64,000 nt of DNA from Lineus longissimus (Eukaryota; Nemertea; Pilidiophora; Heteronemertea; Lineidae), in the NCBI RefSeq assembly GCF_910592395.1, contig NC_088308.1, positions 2,792,001-2,856,000 on the forward strand, given 5' to 3'. The notes under the pieces are model-generated. The model was not told the DNA's origin. It worked only from the letters and a program-made list of their open reading frames with translations, and made no database searches. The position numbers were made by a program, and so were the translations under genes. Below, piece by piece: positions 52,711-64,000 of the stretch (its first letter is position 1; every line of letters begins with the position of its first letter).

Positions 52711-55700
52711 CTACATCATCCTTTGAATGAAACCCTAAACCAAGATACCCTGTACCTGCATACCCTGCCAAGGCAAGTAGGCCAAAATAAGAAGAAGACA
52801 GACCCAGTCTACTCTACAACTATTTGATAGTGCTGACTGCAAATGTGACAGTGATGATGACAAATCAAAATACTCAACAAAAACCAAATCAGTTCATCAT
52901 CATTTCCTTCTTTACATGTACCACATTCATCCCGCAAAAACAACTTCTGCATATTATGAATAACGTCTTTTGGGACGTCATCTCAACTTAGGCAAATACT
53001 GAAAGTAATGGAAACAAATAGGCTGTGAAAACATCCTCTCAACGCTACGCTATGTTCATAACTGGCAGCACACGAACCAGACTTCACGCCAGCAATGAAT
53101 TTATAGGCAGACATTTGAATGATTTACCATTGTTTCTCCCAATGGTGATAATGCTCAAGGTTCCACAGCCACGATGCTTACAAGTGATATCATAGCTGGC
53201 GTCAATAGGCTTTGCAAACTATCTCATAGTCACAGTATCACCTTCATTATGGTTTTATTTCCTTGGTGTAGATACTTTCAACGTCTTGGCTGTGCATCAG
53301 TTATGTTAAGTGGCTGTATATCGCTTGTATTCTTTACAACTGTACTGTCACAGAGAGCTTTACATCTATTTCCCAAGCTCATCCAGAAACCTTCCTGTGA
53401 AACCCAGGAGTGCACATACCACGTTATCCTTTGCCATTTCAGGCCAGTTGGAAGTACCGAGTGGCACCGGCATTGAACCACTGCTCTTCCCAATATAGAG
53501 CTAAAGAATAGCTAAGATCACTGTCCCATCACACAACCAATTTCCTATTCATTAAAAATAATGTTTGTAGGGATATCGGGATATTGGGATATTTCTTTTG
53601 ACATCTTCATCTAAAGGATTGTTACTAAAATGACGTGAATGACTTTGGAAAAAAAATTTCTCAGCTGCCATCGCAGAAACTGATAGCTCACTATCTGTTC
53701 TGATAATGTGCAACAACAAATCCTTCTATTAGTCTATGAATCTATAAGGACTACCACCACAATCAAACACAAAGGCACAAGAGTCTCACGTAATGGGTAC
53801 GGTAAATCTCGCATAATTTTTGCTCAATTTCTTACGACTGTCATCGCAGCAGCGAGGCAAAAAGAGAAAGCAAGGAGTAGAGGCTGCATTAATAATAGAA
53901 GCTTTCAATGGATTTATTGTGAGCTGAGTGAAGGGAAGATGAAAAGAAAGTGTGGTAATATTCCATCCATCTCAGCAGAGTGTCATTTTCTGCTGAAGAT
54001 GAATTGGAAGGAGAAAAAGCCGATATATTGTCGGCTTTCATGTGAGAATAGTTAGGTTTTCTCAAAGACCAAGTCGGTGTAAACTAAATTACAACTTTAC
54101 TGTTACAGTGGAACCCCGGTCAGGTCCTTCAATCCCAAAGTTATAATGTTGTGACTCATAAAATAATCCTTAATTGTGAGGGATTGACAGTATTTAACAG
54201 CAACACCCTGTATCTTACACTAAACTGATTATAACAAAGATCGATAAAACCTGATTCAATTGTGGTTGTCCCAAGCCTTCCTTTCAGATATTTGCCCTCT
54301 TGAACTCGAGCAACCAGATCACTGCTTGAAGTCTGGAACCAACAGCTTTGAGAAACCATAGGAAATCAATTGAAGGTGTGATGGATGAGCCATGTTCACC
54401 ACAGCTCATCCGACAGCTAGACAAACAGCGGCGACAAGCAAATTGACAGAGATATTGACAAAGAAAGATTTAATCCACGGCTTGAAAATGAAACCATTCT
54501 GAGGACACTTATGATTAGATTTATATCAGCTTTATTGACAGAAGAAATGACTGTTTGAAGCTAATTATAGAGTCAGACAGAAATTAAATTTGGCTGCACA
54601 GAGTTACTCTTTCAGCATTTCTGATGCTCTTTTGGAATTCCTCTTCAAATATCTAAATTTGAAAAGATGCGGTCATCATCTGGTAAAAAGTAGCCTACAT
54701 TGTGCGCCAAACTCATGAAGACAATCATTGGCAGTGCTGTCATCCTTGGTAGGCAGGTATATTCAATCTTTACACAGAAGGATACGATATGCTGTGTCCA
54801 GCTGTCTCTCGGACAAGGTGTCCATGACTGAAGGTGTAACTGCAGTCTTTTGCATAAGGCAGAGTAGGTCCAGTTACTTCGGATATCCGCCAGACAAACT
54901 CTAAATTGCATGTATTTCCTGAGGTACATCCACTATGGGACAAGCGCCAAATTATCCAATAGTTCACCCAATCAAATATATCTTGCCAGCAATGTCTCCT
55001 TCAATGGCATAACTTAGGCATTATCTCTATAGCTACAGGAATCCCCATGCGAGGAAGACCACTTTGTCATTTTCCTTAGGGATTTTGAGATGAGAAATGG
55101 AAATGGAAAATTGACCACTGGAGAGAAGTACGGAACTAGAACAAGAGTTCCATTATAACAGGATTGCTTCTCAACACCTTTTATTGACCGAATCTGACAT
55201 GAGATATTTTGTTTTTAAAGCATATGGTATGTTTCTTTAGCATTTGTTAACATAAGTGCACTGAAGCTGAAGAAAAGGCTCCAACCCAACATCAATTGTT
55301 AATGCCAGAGGAACCAAAGTCATCCCAAACTCATTTAGCAAAATGGCCTCAAATATGTGGCAACCTCGAATGGTCCCTGAAGGTTCATAGGTCCTTTCAA
55401 CACACAATCCCACAAAGGACCACTCAACTTCGACACACCAATTTAGAGATCCCTAGCGACCAGAGACATCAAAGGAGCTAGTTGCCTAGCAACTGAATTG
55501 TGATGGATTTTTTCAAGAGAAGGTATTTTGTATTTATTTCATTGTTTTGGGTGTACTTTCCTTATGCCCTGTCATCAGTAAAGTCATTAGTAACTGCTCA
55601 ATCCAAATAACCAGGACCAATTTTTGATGGCCATTCGTAAGACCAATATTAAATTTGGCAAACCACCAACTATGTTAGCACAATTCCAGATGAGCAGTAG

Positions 55701-57738
55701 CCAAAACTGGGATGTGGGCCCAGAATTTGGGACTTCCACCCCATGATTTCATCCCTCATACATTACCGAGAGAACCATAACACATCCGTAATTGTCCACA
55801 GCATATGTTCCAACATGAACCGTGTCTTCCATCGCTGCTATTACAGCTCTAACAAATCTATCTTTATCATGTCACTTTCTACCTAATACTTGTATTTGAT
55901 GGTGGCTTCACTGATTTCCCCTGATACTGATTGACCATGGTCAACAACCTGCAGCTATATGATTTATTGATAGACTTGTCCTTTCTTTCATGTTTGATGG
56001 GTTCTGTACATGATTCATCGCCACAAACTGATTGAAGCCCGTGCACAATAACACAACACGTTCTCTGGCTCCTAGAATCCGGATCACCATCCCAGATTCT
56101 GGAGCATCATTCATGGACCGTCATCCTGTAATATGACACCTTTACTCAAAGGGAACCATTTCAATCAGAACAGATCAGAGTACTTGTGGTTGTCAGAGTA
56201 ACCTGACTTAGAAGTGGAACTTCAATTACTGGTCTACTATTTTCAATCATAGTGCAATCTTGTCTACCATAGCTTTGACATCACTACGCTTAGTGACAGA
56301 TTCAGGCAGTCAGGCAAGGATACCTGTTATGCGAGTGGTCACTGATTTGAATTGGCATCCCCTTTTTCTTGCACCCCTGGATTTGCCCCCAATGTCTTTG
56401 CTCATGTTGTGATTTGAGAATGAGATGTGGCAACACACTGGATGTCGGGATACCATAGTCTATCTGATGATTTGCTAATGTTTTTCCTGCAAATTAAACC
56501 ATTGGGTGGGCATACTCTTTTTCAAATCTATCATCCTAGATGGGGAGATATTATATGATGTTTGCCATGACTAAACATCAGCATTTCAGATTTATTCATT
56601 TGTGTCAAAATGGTGATTATCAAACATATCAAATTGAGTCATTTTTTGACAAAACTATTAAATAAATGCTGCAATTATAATAAAGAAGATTTCAGCCATG
56701 CCACATCAAATTTTACAGCTGAAAAATCCTACGCAACTTTCGAGTTCACATCACTGAACCTGTCATAGAATTTCTGACTCTGGTATTCCAGGATCTAGAA
56801 AACCATCAATCGCAACGTTATCAATTTAGAAAATCACCCATAAATGATGGAGGGGTTTTATGAGAGAATAAGATGCAATTTGAGATAATCTGACGCGATA
56901 TTCCCGTTCCCAGACACCATGGAAACGATGTGTGTTTTTCCATAAAATATGTAAAATGTTCATGGTCGCAGATGCATAATACTTCAACATTTGCATAAGC
57001 TGATCAGGACTGATCACTTTTACCCTGGCTTTCCAAGTAGTAAACTTTTAATGGACACTAGTAATGGCTTCTCAAATTAGAGAAGTCAGAGGTACCCTGT
57101 GGAATTGGCTAATGGCCAACGAGCCACACATGTAAACAATAGCATAAGGTTTTTGCAGGCGTCACCGTTGGGAGCTGATCTCGTGTAGCTAAGGTCCCTG
57201 CGTCAATGAGTGGCTAATTTGCTAATACTGCTGACTGCATTTCCAGAATTACTCAATCCAGGTGTGTCAATGGGTAGTAAGTCAGAAATGTCTAGGTTGT
57301 AATGCGGCTTGAGCCGTTCATCTGAACTCTCTGTTGAAAGGTTCCAGGATAGATCAGTATAGATCAGGATCAAATTGTCTCAAACAATATCATGAATGTA
57401 GTACATTTTTCACAAATTTCTCTCATACCATGTTCAACACAACACCAAAACAGAAAGAAAAAGATCGAGAAAATCTCATCAACAAGAATGTAATGATCGC
57501 AAATTTCTTTCGACAATCCATTTTATCGAGTCGCCCCTCTGGCAATAAGTGGTAATGTGAAACGAATCGAATCTTAATTTGACACAACTATCACTGGAGA
57601 TAATTGCTTTATGCAAAGTCTGAAGTAACAAGCTGACAATGTCTTGATATTAATCTGAGGAATGAACAAGTTGGCTGGCTAAGGGTTGGCACAATCAATA
57701 CATTTCAATAATATACGTTTTGTCTGAGACACTAAAGC

Positions 57739-57799
57739 TGAAACTGGTGTGTTTTAATAGACACTTCTGAAACTGACGTGTTTCAGTTGTAGACACTGC
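57739..57799 (+). repeat. 29-bp tandem duplication
   Basis: Two diverged copies of TGAAACTGxxGTGTTT...TAGACACT start at 57739 and 57768. It has no evident function. Confidence 0.6.
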
Positions 57800-58271
57800 C
57801 ATGGAGACTCTTTTGTTTTGGCATTACTGTTATAAAAGGTGTGTGTTTGTTCCTCTTCTGCCTCTCTCACATATATAAGCAGCAAAATACCTTCTGTGGT
57901 CAGGTCAGCTGTAACATGCTTAGCAGCAGAAATAGCCAAGAAAAGGAACACCAACTAAACTGCAGGCGATGCATCAGAAAGGTGTCTTTTTACCATTGCC
58001 CTTCCAAAGATGAGGTCAGTTTTTATACAGCTTTGCCTTCAAGTCAACTCTTCTCACCTCACCTTTGCTTTTTCCATTAATGGTATCAAGAGACAAAAAG
58101 TTACAAAGTGGGATCTACTCGAAGGCATCTCTATGTACAGGTAGAGAGTTCCTGTCCAGTGAGTGCTGCAGGAATACATCTGTCATACAGTTTCAACCAT
58201 TATATATTGGTCAGGTTCAAGCAACCTTCTCTAAAATGATATCAACTGGAAGATCTATCAATTCCTGTCAC

Positions 58272-58286
58272 TGACGTCGCCATCTT
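58272..58286 (-). promoter_or_regulatory. CRE-like half plus YY1-like motif
   Basis: TGACGTC, one base short of the full CREB palindrome, directly abuts GCCATCTT, the reverse complement of a YY1 core. Adjacent CRE and YY1 sites are typical of animal core promoters. On the minus strand this would lie 13.5 kb upstream of the first recognised RBFOX exon and could mark an alternative promoter. Motif evidence only. Confidence 0.25.
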
Positions 58287-58619
58287 ACAATGGGTCAAAC
58301 CTATTCATGTCAAATTTCATATGACATAAATTCCATCGCGGGTTAAGGTATCCAACCAGAATATTGATCATAATCAAATTTTGGTGACGCTGTAGAGAAA
58401 TACTTGAAAACAAAGCTATACATCATATTCATCATTTATCAAAAATTTAGGGATAATTGAATTCAATCGGTATGATCCTTCAGCATTAGTTTCTCACTGA
58501 TGGACGAACAGTGCGCCAGGGCGATCCACGAAATTCGATTTGGAGCAAAATACTGCCCATCAAAGGATTGGACTAATGGATGGAGCAATTAGGCATATCA
58601 TTTAATCTAATAAGCATAT

Positions 58620-59005
58620 TCCCTCGGAGCGTAGCATGGAGGTTATATTTGAGGTTAAGCGATTATGTTTGGTTATGAAATGGTATAGCGTGGTGTCAAC
58701 TCAGCGAAGAAGAGGGGCAAGAGCGGAAATCTTTTTTGGGGGTGTCTAATTTGCCCAAGAGTTAAGATGAGGGGAATGGTAATTGAGTTAGATATGACAC
58801 TTCTGAGCCCACTCGGGGTTAAGGGATTTAGTGACCAATTGAATCTTTCATGATCATAGCATGGTGTCAACCAATGAAAATAAGGTGCAACATCAGGAAA
58901 TTCTTTTGGGGTGTCAATCTGCCTGAGAGTTGATTGGATGTGGAATGGTGATTGAATTGAATATGAAAACGTCTGAAACAAAATGGCTTTAGAGATTTGG
59001 TGTCA
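58620..59005. repeat. Diverged tandem repeat, unit about 170-180 bp
   Basis: Two adjacent units share, in order, ATAGCRTGGTGTCAAC, a segment with TTTTGGGG-GTGTC, GGGGAATGGTAATTGA/TGGAATGGTGATTGA, and a GGxTTxAGxGATTT end; a partial third unit precedes them (GGTTAAGCGATTATG). Copies are clearly related but heavily diverged and truncated at the edges. They may belong to a minisatellite or to the body of a degraded element. The 102-codon minus frame here is a by-product. Confidence 0.6.
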
Positions 59006-61490
59006 TAGGAGGGAAGACATACAGTTGTTTCAGAAGCTAAATGTCAGTGATGGTGGTTAGAAACATAGTGTCATTTCCTATGTCTTATTCTCACAATATT
59101 GTTAGACATTTTAGCAGCTTAGTGGCTTTGGGGACGATGTAGACACCTGGTTCCACAGTGATATGTTCTAGGTGACAAATAGTCGGAAAAGTAGTGTCGC
59201 ATCCACAGTCTTATCCTAGTTGTAACACAATACAAGATGTATCCCAAAATAGATTAACCATGAACACAGAGGAATTAAAGACGTGAGAAGAATTGAAAAA
59301 GAGGCATCCGGGCATAATGTGATGTGTTTCTCGCGTGCAAGGCAATTTACTTATACAAGGAACTGCTGGTCAAATCTCTCAACGGGTCTAAACATAGAAG
59401 AACTAAGTGATCCATGAGTCAAACTGGTTGTCACTTTATCATGAGATGGTGAGAAAGCAGGGATCACTGTATATAGTGACCAATATGTCACTGACCATAT
59501 TTCTCAGTAAAGCCATAACTCAGTTGTGCTTACGATTTTTGTAGTTTTCAGAGTGGACCCAGATGAATACTTTATACTTTCTCTGCCACATTTTCTTGAA
59601 AAGCGAATTCTGTAATTGGATGATAAAGTGATCTTATTTGTGTATTTTCATTTATCATACAGAACTATCATTTTTATTTGTGACCTGACCATAAGTAACT
59701 TAGACATTTAAGATTTAAGCTCAGTGACTTTGTCATGCGCAGCTCTCAGGGTGGTTGCTGTACTTATTAATTTCATTCTCATCCATCACAGAATCATCTT
59801 CACCAAACCCTTCCATAATTACAAGCATGCCTTTGGCATCTCATAAACTTTGACAGACACTTTTAAAACGACTTTTAAACTGACTTTAACAATGAGGCTT
59901 ATTCTGACATTAATTAGGTGAGCTCTCTCATTAACAATTAGCTTATAAAACTAAGAAGTTCCAATTTGCATGAATCTGCTGCTAATCGGCTTGCCTAAGT
60001 CAAAGTTCACTGATGAGGTGTCTTGTCTTTAATTGATTCTAGGTAGGATTTTGACATATGTTGTATCCATGAGAGTACTTGCAGGCATTACAAAAAACAC
60101 CAATAAAATTGGCAAGAATTCGACAAAAGAAACTGTTTTGTAACTTACCCAGCTATGAAAACAAGTTTGAGGAAAGCCTTGACTGAGCAAGTAGACAAAC
60201 ATGAGTTAAGATATTGGTGGATGATGTGATTAATCTCTCTTCTGAAGCAGAAATCCATCAAAATTGAAATCAGTTCCAAGAAAGTTATACCAAGCCCAAG
60301 CAGTAATACTGTAAATTGTCTGATAAATGACAAAAATTGAGAAATGTCTCGGGTTGCCTCCTACGAGACTTCCAATCAAGGAAATGAAGGTGTACCAGAC
60401 ACTTATGATTTATACCTGCAGAGCTGGGACAGAGTCGTTTATTATTCATTTGAAAGTATTGCCAATTTTGTCGCGACAAAACGGAAGCCCAAGATGTTGA
60501 TGGTACTTAGGTAATGACCTGGAGGAAAGTTGAGGACTTTTTGATTAAGAAATCGGCACCCGCAGAAAGTGATGGTTGGACAAATATCTCACATTGGCAC
60601 ATTAGCAGGAGTTGGTGTTGGTTGCAAGTTCTTAATGAGAGGCGTCATAGGTTCAATAAAAACAACTGAGAGATACCCATCAGTGTGTAAGCTTGAATTC
60701 TTACTTACTTTGAATATCAAAGAGAAGACACATCTCAAAAGAAGAAGACACGCTGGGCATTTGGTTGCCAGGAAGCAGTTGGGTTGCACGACTGCTTCTC
60801 ATCTTCAGTTCTTAGCCACTTTCAACTACTGAAAGACTTCTCAATCTTACATCATTCCCATCACATCTCACCAGTTCTTATCTACAACCTCACTCTGCCA
60901 TTTACCCACTTCTCTATCGCACCATTATTTTGATGGCCTCTGAATGGTCTTCTGTGTTTTTTCTACCTTTTATATCACACCCAAGATGTCATTTACCAAC
61001 TCATGTATTACTTCTTATCGGTTTGGTAAGATGGCGCAATTGCCCAAATGACAAATAAAATGTCAATATCCTTTGCGCTTGCTTTACATCTACAGGTAAC
61101 TGAATTACCATCTCAGGGGTGTTGATTCTGGCTAGACCTGTGTACCATGGCTGCACATGGAAATGCAAGTTATTTCCGACAAGACCTGTTTCACTGTTTC
61201 CTTGGACATAAAGTAGGATTTCCTGCCTGCAGCACTGTGAATACATCATTGTTGCCTATGAAAAAGCAATTTCTGCCTTAAACTTTTTTCATTGCTTCAG
61301 TTGGACCTTAGTGGATAGACTATTACTTTCACCTTAGAGCCACCACAGAAGAGGCTGCACAACAGTATGAAAAACACTTGAGTTGATGAACACAAAGAAA
61401 CACTTCCCCAGACTCATGTCACGTCAACTAATCCATCAGATTGATGAAACTAATCAACTTGTTGCAAAACAGCAACTCTTTTCCCAACTT

Positions 61491-61520
61491 GTTTTTGATG
61501 TTAAAGTTTTTGATGTTAAC
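61491..61520 (+). repeat. 15-bp tandem duplication (GTTTTTGATGTTAAM)
   Basis: Two head-to-tail copies of GTTTTTGATGTTAA plus A or C. The flanks also contain a loosely repeated TCTAACxGAGTxxGGTC segment about 130 bp apart (near 61531 and 61662). Confidence 0.65.
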
Positions 61521-62949
61521 TAGTTGGTAGTTTCTAACTGAGTCAGGTCTGTTGCGAATCTATTGATACTCGATGTCCTCGGACACAGCACTTATCTTCA
61601 TCAAGACAGCTGAAAAATTTAATTTTCCCAAACCCATTTAAACCACAACTCATAAGTGGTATCTAACAGAGTTGGGTCCATCACAAATCTATTTATCATA
61701 GAAAATATTTTGCATATTGGATAACCCTAATATCCTCGAGGGATGCATCGTCCTTAGGGAAAGGGGGCTCAGAGAAACACTAATATTTTACAAATGCACT
61801 AATCTATTTAACTCTGGCTCAGCTGCCAGTGCTATTTGCCTAATGGAACCTTTATTGCCCAGCTTGGATATTTTGAACACCATAAGCCCCTGTACCACTA
61901 GCTTATGGGATGGCCAACATGACGCCCTAGGGCTTTTTAACATGGAAACTGAAAGCATTATTATCTCCTCAACACAAATCTATTGACAATTTTGATGGAC
62001 TGCACACTGTACTTTGACAATTTGATCTCTAGTTTAATGGGAGCATCTATCATTTTAATGGATGGGTATCAAAATTTAATGCCACGACCTTTCGATCGAA
62101 AACCAAAATGAACTATTTTCTTAGAGCATATGATAAAGTGAGTGGCCTAAACCGAGATAACGACTTTTTTATTGCAAACCCAGGGCCTGGTTGTTGAAAC
62201 CGTGTTGGCTTATCAATCCGAAAATCTTTGCTGAGCAGTGCTTCTTTTCGCGTAGTTGTCTGTCTTGATGTGCACTCGAGAATGCTATGCCTGCCTGTCT
62301 TACCACAGCTGTCATCTTGGTAAGGTTGTCCCTCATACAGCCGGTCATGGAGAATAGTGCCGAATGGTCATCATTTTTAATCAATGCACATCGGGCTTAC
62401 GTGCCCCTACGAAAGTTCAACAAACCATCTTCCCAATGACATTGTCATCAAGATACTGCCAGACAATTCCGTCAGACAACTTCATTCTACTACGCATTTA
62501 TGTCCTCCTTACTCAAAGGCCAGGCTCAAAAGCTAATATCTTATCAAGGCTGCATGGTTCTCTTCAGAATCCATTTTAACTAATTAGTGGAGGCGAGCCT
62601 GCTTCAGGCGGAGCACGTCCCGGCTTTGGTTCGATGTAGCAGAGCGCTGATGACCAAAGCAAGTTGGAAGCATAGCCTGTGGAGACAGGCGAGGATGTTA
62701 TCTATTCATTATCATCATAACCCTGTAGCAATGGCCTTCTGTTGTGATTAGGCTTTGATTGTTGGTAATCATAATTTAAGATCCATATATTAGGAAACTG
62801 TCTCTCACAAGAGTGTATATATCATACCAATTGTATTGTTAGCCCTTGGTTAACCCTTTGTCCAGAGCAACTCATGTCTTGCTTTGTTCCAATGAAACAT
62901 ATCATTGATACCAAATTAAGTGCACTCCCAAGTGATCAGGTGAGATTAA

Positions 62950-63510
62950 GGTGATAAGACACAGGATACCTGCAGTGGAAGAAGTGTTCTATCACCATTC
63001 CCTCACTCACAGCCCTAGAGCTAGGCAAGTTACAAAACAATTACTTCAGAACCTCCTTCAGACTAAGACCAAAGCAGCAATACATCCCACTTCTCCTGCC
63101 AGATGGTAACTCGACAATCATCCAAACTTGACCAGCACCAGAGAAACTATCCACTCGTTAATTGTCACATTAGGGTGATACAAGTATGTCACAAGGTAAC
63201 TGTAATAGAAGAAGAGTGCTATGGTTGTTTCGTTGGTGACAGCCCTTGTGCTAGAGACAAGATACAAAGCAATTATCTCTTTAGAACCTCCTTCAGAACG
63301 GAACCAAACCAACATGACCACCCACCCAAGAAATGATCCAACAACTGTCACATTTAGATGATGACACAAGATACCTGCAGTGGAAGAAGAGTACTACTGA
63401 CATTTCCTTTGCTTACAGCCCTAGAGCCAGAGACAAGATGGAAAGCAATCATCCTTTGGTCCTCCTTCAGACTCGGACCAAAGCAATAGTCTTCAACGGC
63501 CTTTTAAACA
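62950..63510 (+). repeat. Three diverged tandem repeat units, about 175-230 bp
   Basis: Each unit has ACAxGATACCTGCAGTGGAAGAAG (starting near 62961, 63191 and 63365), then TTxxxCACAGCCCTAGAGCxAGxxA, then a CAAAGCAATxA/T segment, then ACCTCCTTCAGAxxxGGACCAAA. Spacing is 230 and 174 bp, so copies have gained or lost internal sequence. Not coding: the shared frame is interrupted in each unit. Confidence 0.75.
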
Positions 63511-64000
63511 AAGACCAAAGCAGTGAGACAACCCATATTACCCCACAACAGCAAGGGTTGCTACTTGGTTGTACATCTATCAAGAAGATTATGTTCAAAG
63601 TCCATAACCTTTTCTCTCTGCCCTATGATACCATATTCAATCAAGCATATAATTTGCACAAAAGAAGGGTTGCGATCATTCCAGATGTAACAAGCTCAGG
63701 TAAGAGCACAGAGTGAAAAGACACTTTTCACTACTTGTTTTCCGATTGCCGACAACAAGAAATGAAGAATTCTGACAAAAGCAATGCAATAGAATTAAAT
63801 AAGATCAAGCCTTATCTTCTTTGATGACCCTTAAGTCTTAAAGAAGGACAGGTGATGACAATAGAATGCTAAACCAGCAGATAATAGACACTTTTGTCTC
63901 AAAAGAATGTGACCGAATTCCCCAATGTCTCTTGAGCACCCAATGATCTCTGCCAAGGGAACTTCTTGTACTCCAGCTCTAACAGTATGCTCGACACTTG

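Larger units (their letters stand above)
44811..57738. other. 5' flank or upstream intron of RBFOX, proximal part
   Basis: No gene is recognisable on either strand. Noted items are a G12 run (47726-47737), a YY1-like AAGATGGCGG (46289-46298), recurrent TAGGCCTA palindromes (around 46850 and 46925, and 51527), and a weak tRNA-SINE-like segment near 52640-52710. Fox genes in other animals have distant alternative promoters, so unrecognised untranslated exons may be hidden here. Confidence 0.6.
57800..64000. other. Distal 5' flank, repeat-bearing, no recognised gene
   Basis: Carries a CRE/YY1-like site (58272-58286), diverged tandem repeats at 58620-59005 and 62950-63510, and a 15-bp duplication at 61491-61520. 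Open frames on both strands are short and resemble no known domain; some span the tandem repeats. Confidence 0.6.

Noticed and set aside
62584-62690. GC-richer segment with GTTCGATG, considered as a tRNA or SINE
   Set aside because: No A box at correct spacing and no foldable tRNA shape.
1-64000. CRISPR arrays, bacterial operons, rRNA genes
   Set aside because: Introns with canonical splice sites and an animal splicing factor show a metazoan nuclear genome; none of these features was seen.

Overview
The window is AT-rich animal DNA with long introns and almost no coding sequence. What it holds is the 5' and central part of one gene: the minus-strand RBFOX (Fox-1 family) RNA-splicing regulator. 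Five coding exons can be joined in frame with consensus splice sites: 44810-44748, 32039-31827, 19347-19216, 12865-12812 and 2931-2839. Together they encode 185 codons: a Pro/Gln/Thr-rich N-terminus followed by almost the whole RRM. The last two exons are 54 and 93 nt and are cut at the same codons as the vertebrate RRM exons. The 3' part (end of the RRM and the C-terminal domain) lies beyond the left edge. No other protein gene could be recognised.

Organism: the divergent N-terminus, an RRM close to but distinct from vertebrate Fox proteins, introns of 6-13 kb, and recurrent TAGGCCTA-type palindromes suggest a marine invertebrate, possibly an echinoderm or other non-vertebrate deuterostome. 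This is inference, not proof.

Layout, left to right on the plus strand: 1-2838 is intron downstream of the RNP1 exon. 2839-2931 is that RNP1 exon. 2932-12811 is a 9.9-kb intron rich in UGCAUG on the transcribed strand. 12812-12865 is the 54-nt exon. 12866-19215 is intron. 19216-19347 is the exon that starts the RRM. 19712-19927 is a possible alternative N-terminal exon. The intron up to 31826 carries a foldback MITE (20742-20964) and a tRNA-derived SINE head (about 23784-23860). 31827-32039 is the poly-Gln N-terminal exon. The intron up to 44747 carries a second copy of the MITE (34451-34673) and an unexplained short plus-strand open frame (40779-41072). 44748-44810 is the first recognised coding exon. 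44811-64000 is 5' flank or further 5' intron, with diverged tandem repeats and no recognised gene.

Most interesting observation: the 93-nt exon encoding the second half of the RRM has a UGCAUG (the binding site of RBFOX itself) against its 3' splice site, another embedded in its 5' splice site (GTGCATG in place of GTAAGT), and a third 26 nt upstream. In mammals this exon is skipped under Fox autoregulation to give an in-frame, RNA-binding-dead isoform. The layout here suggests the same feedback circuit in this invertebrate.
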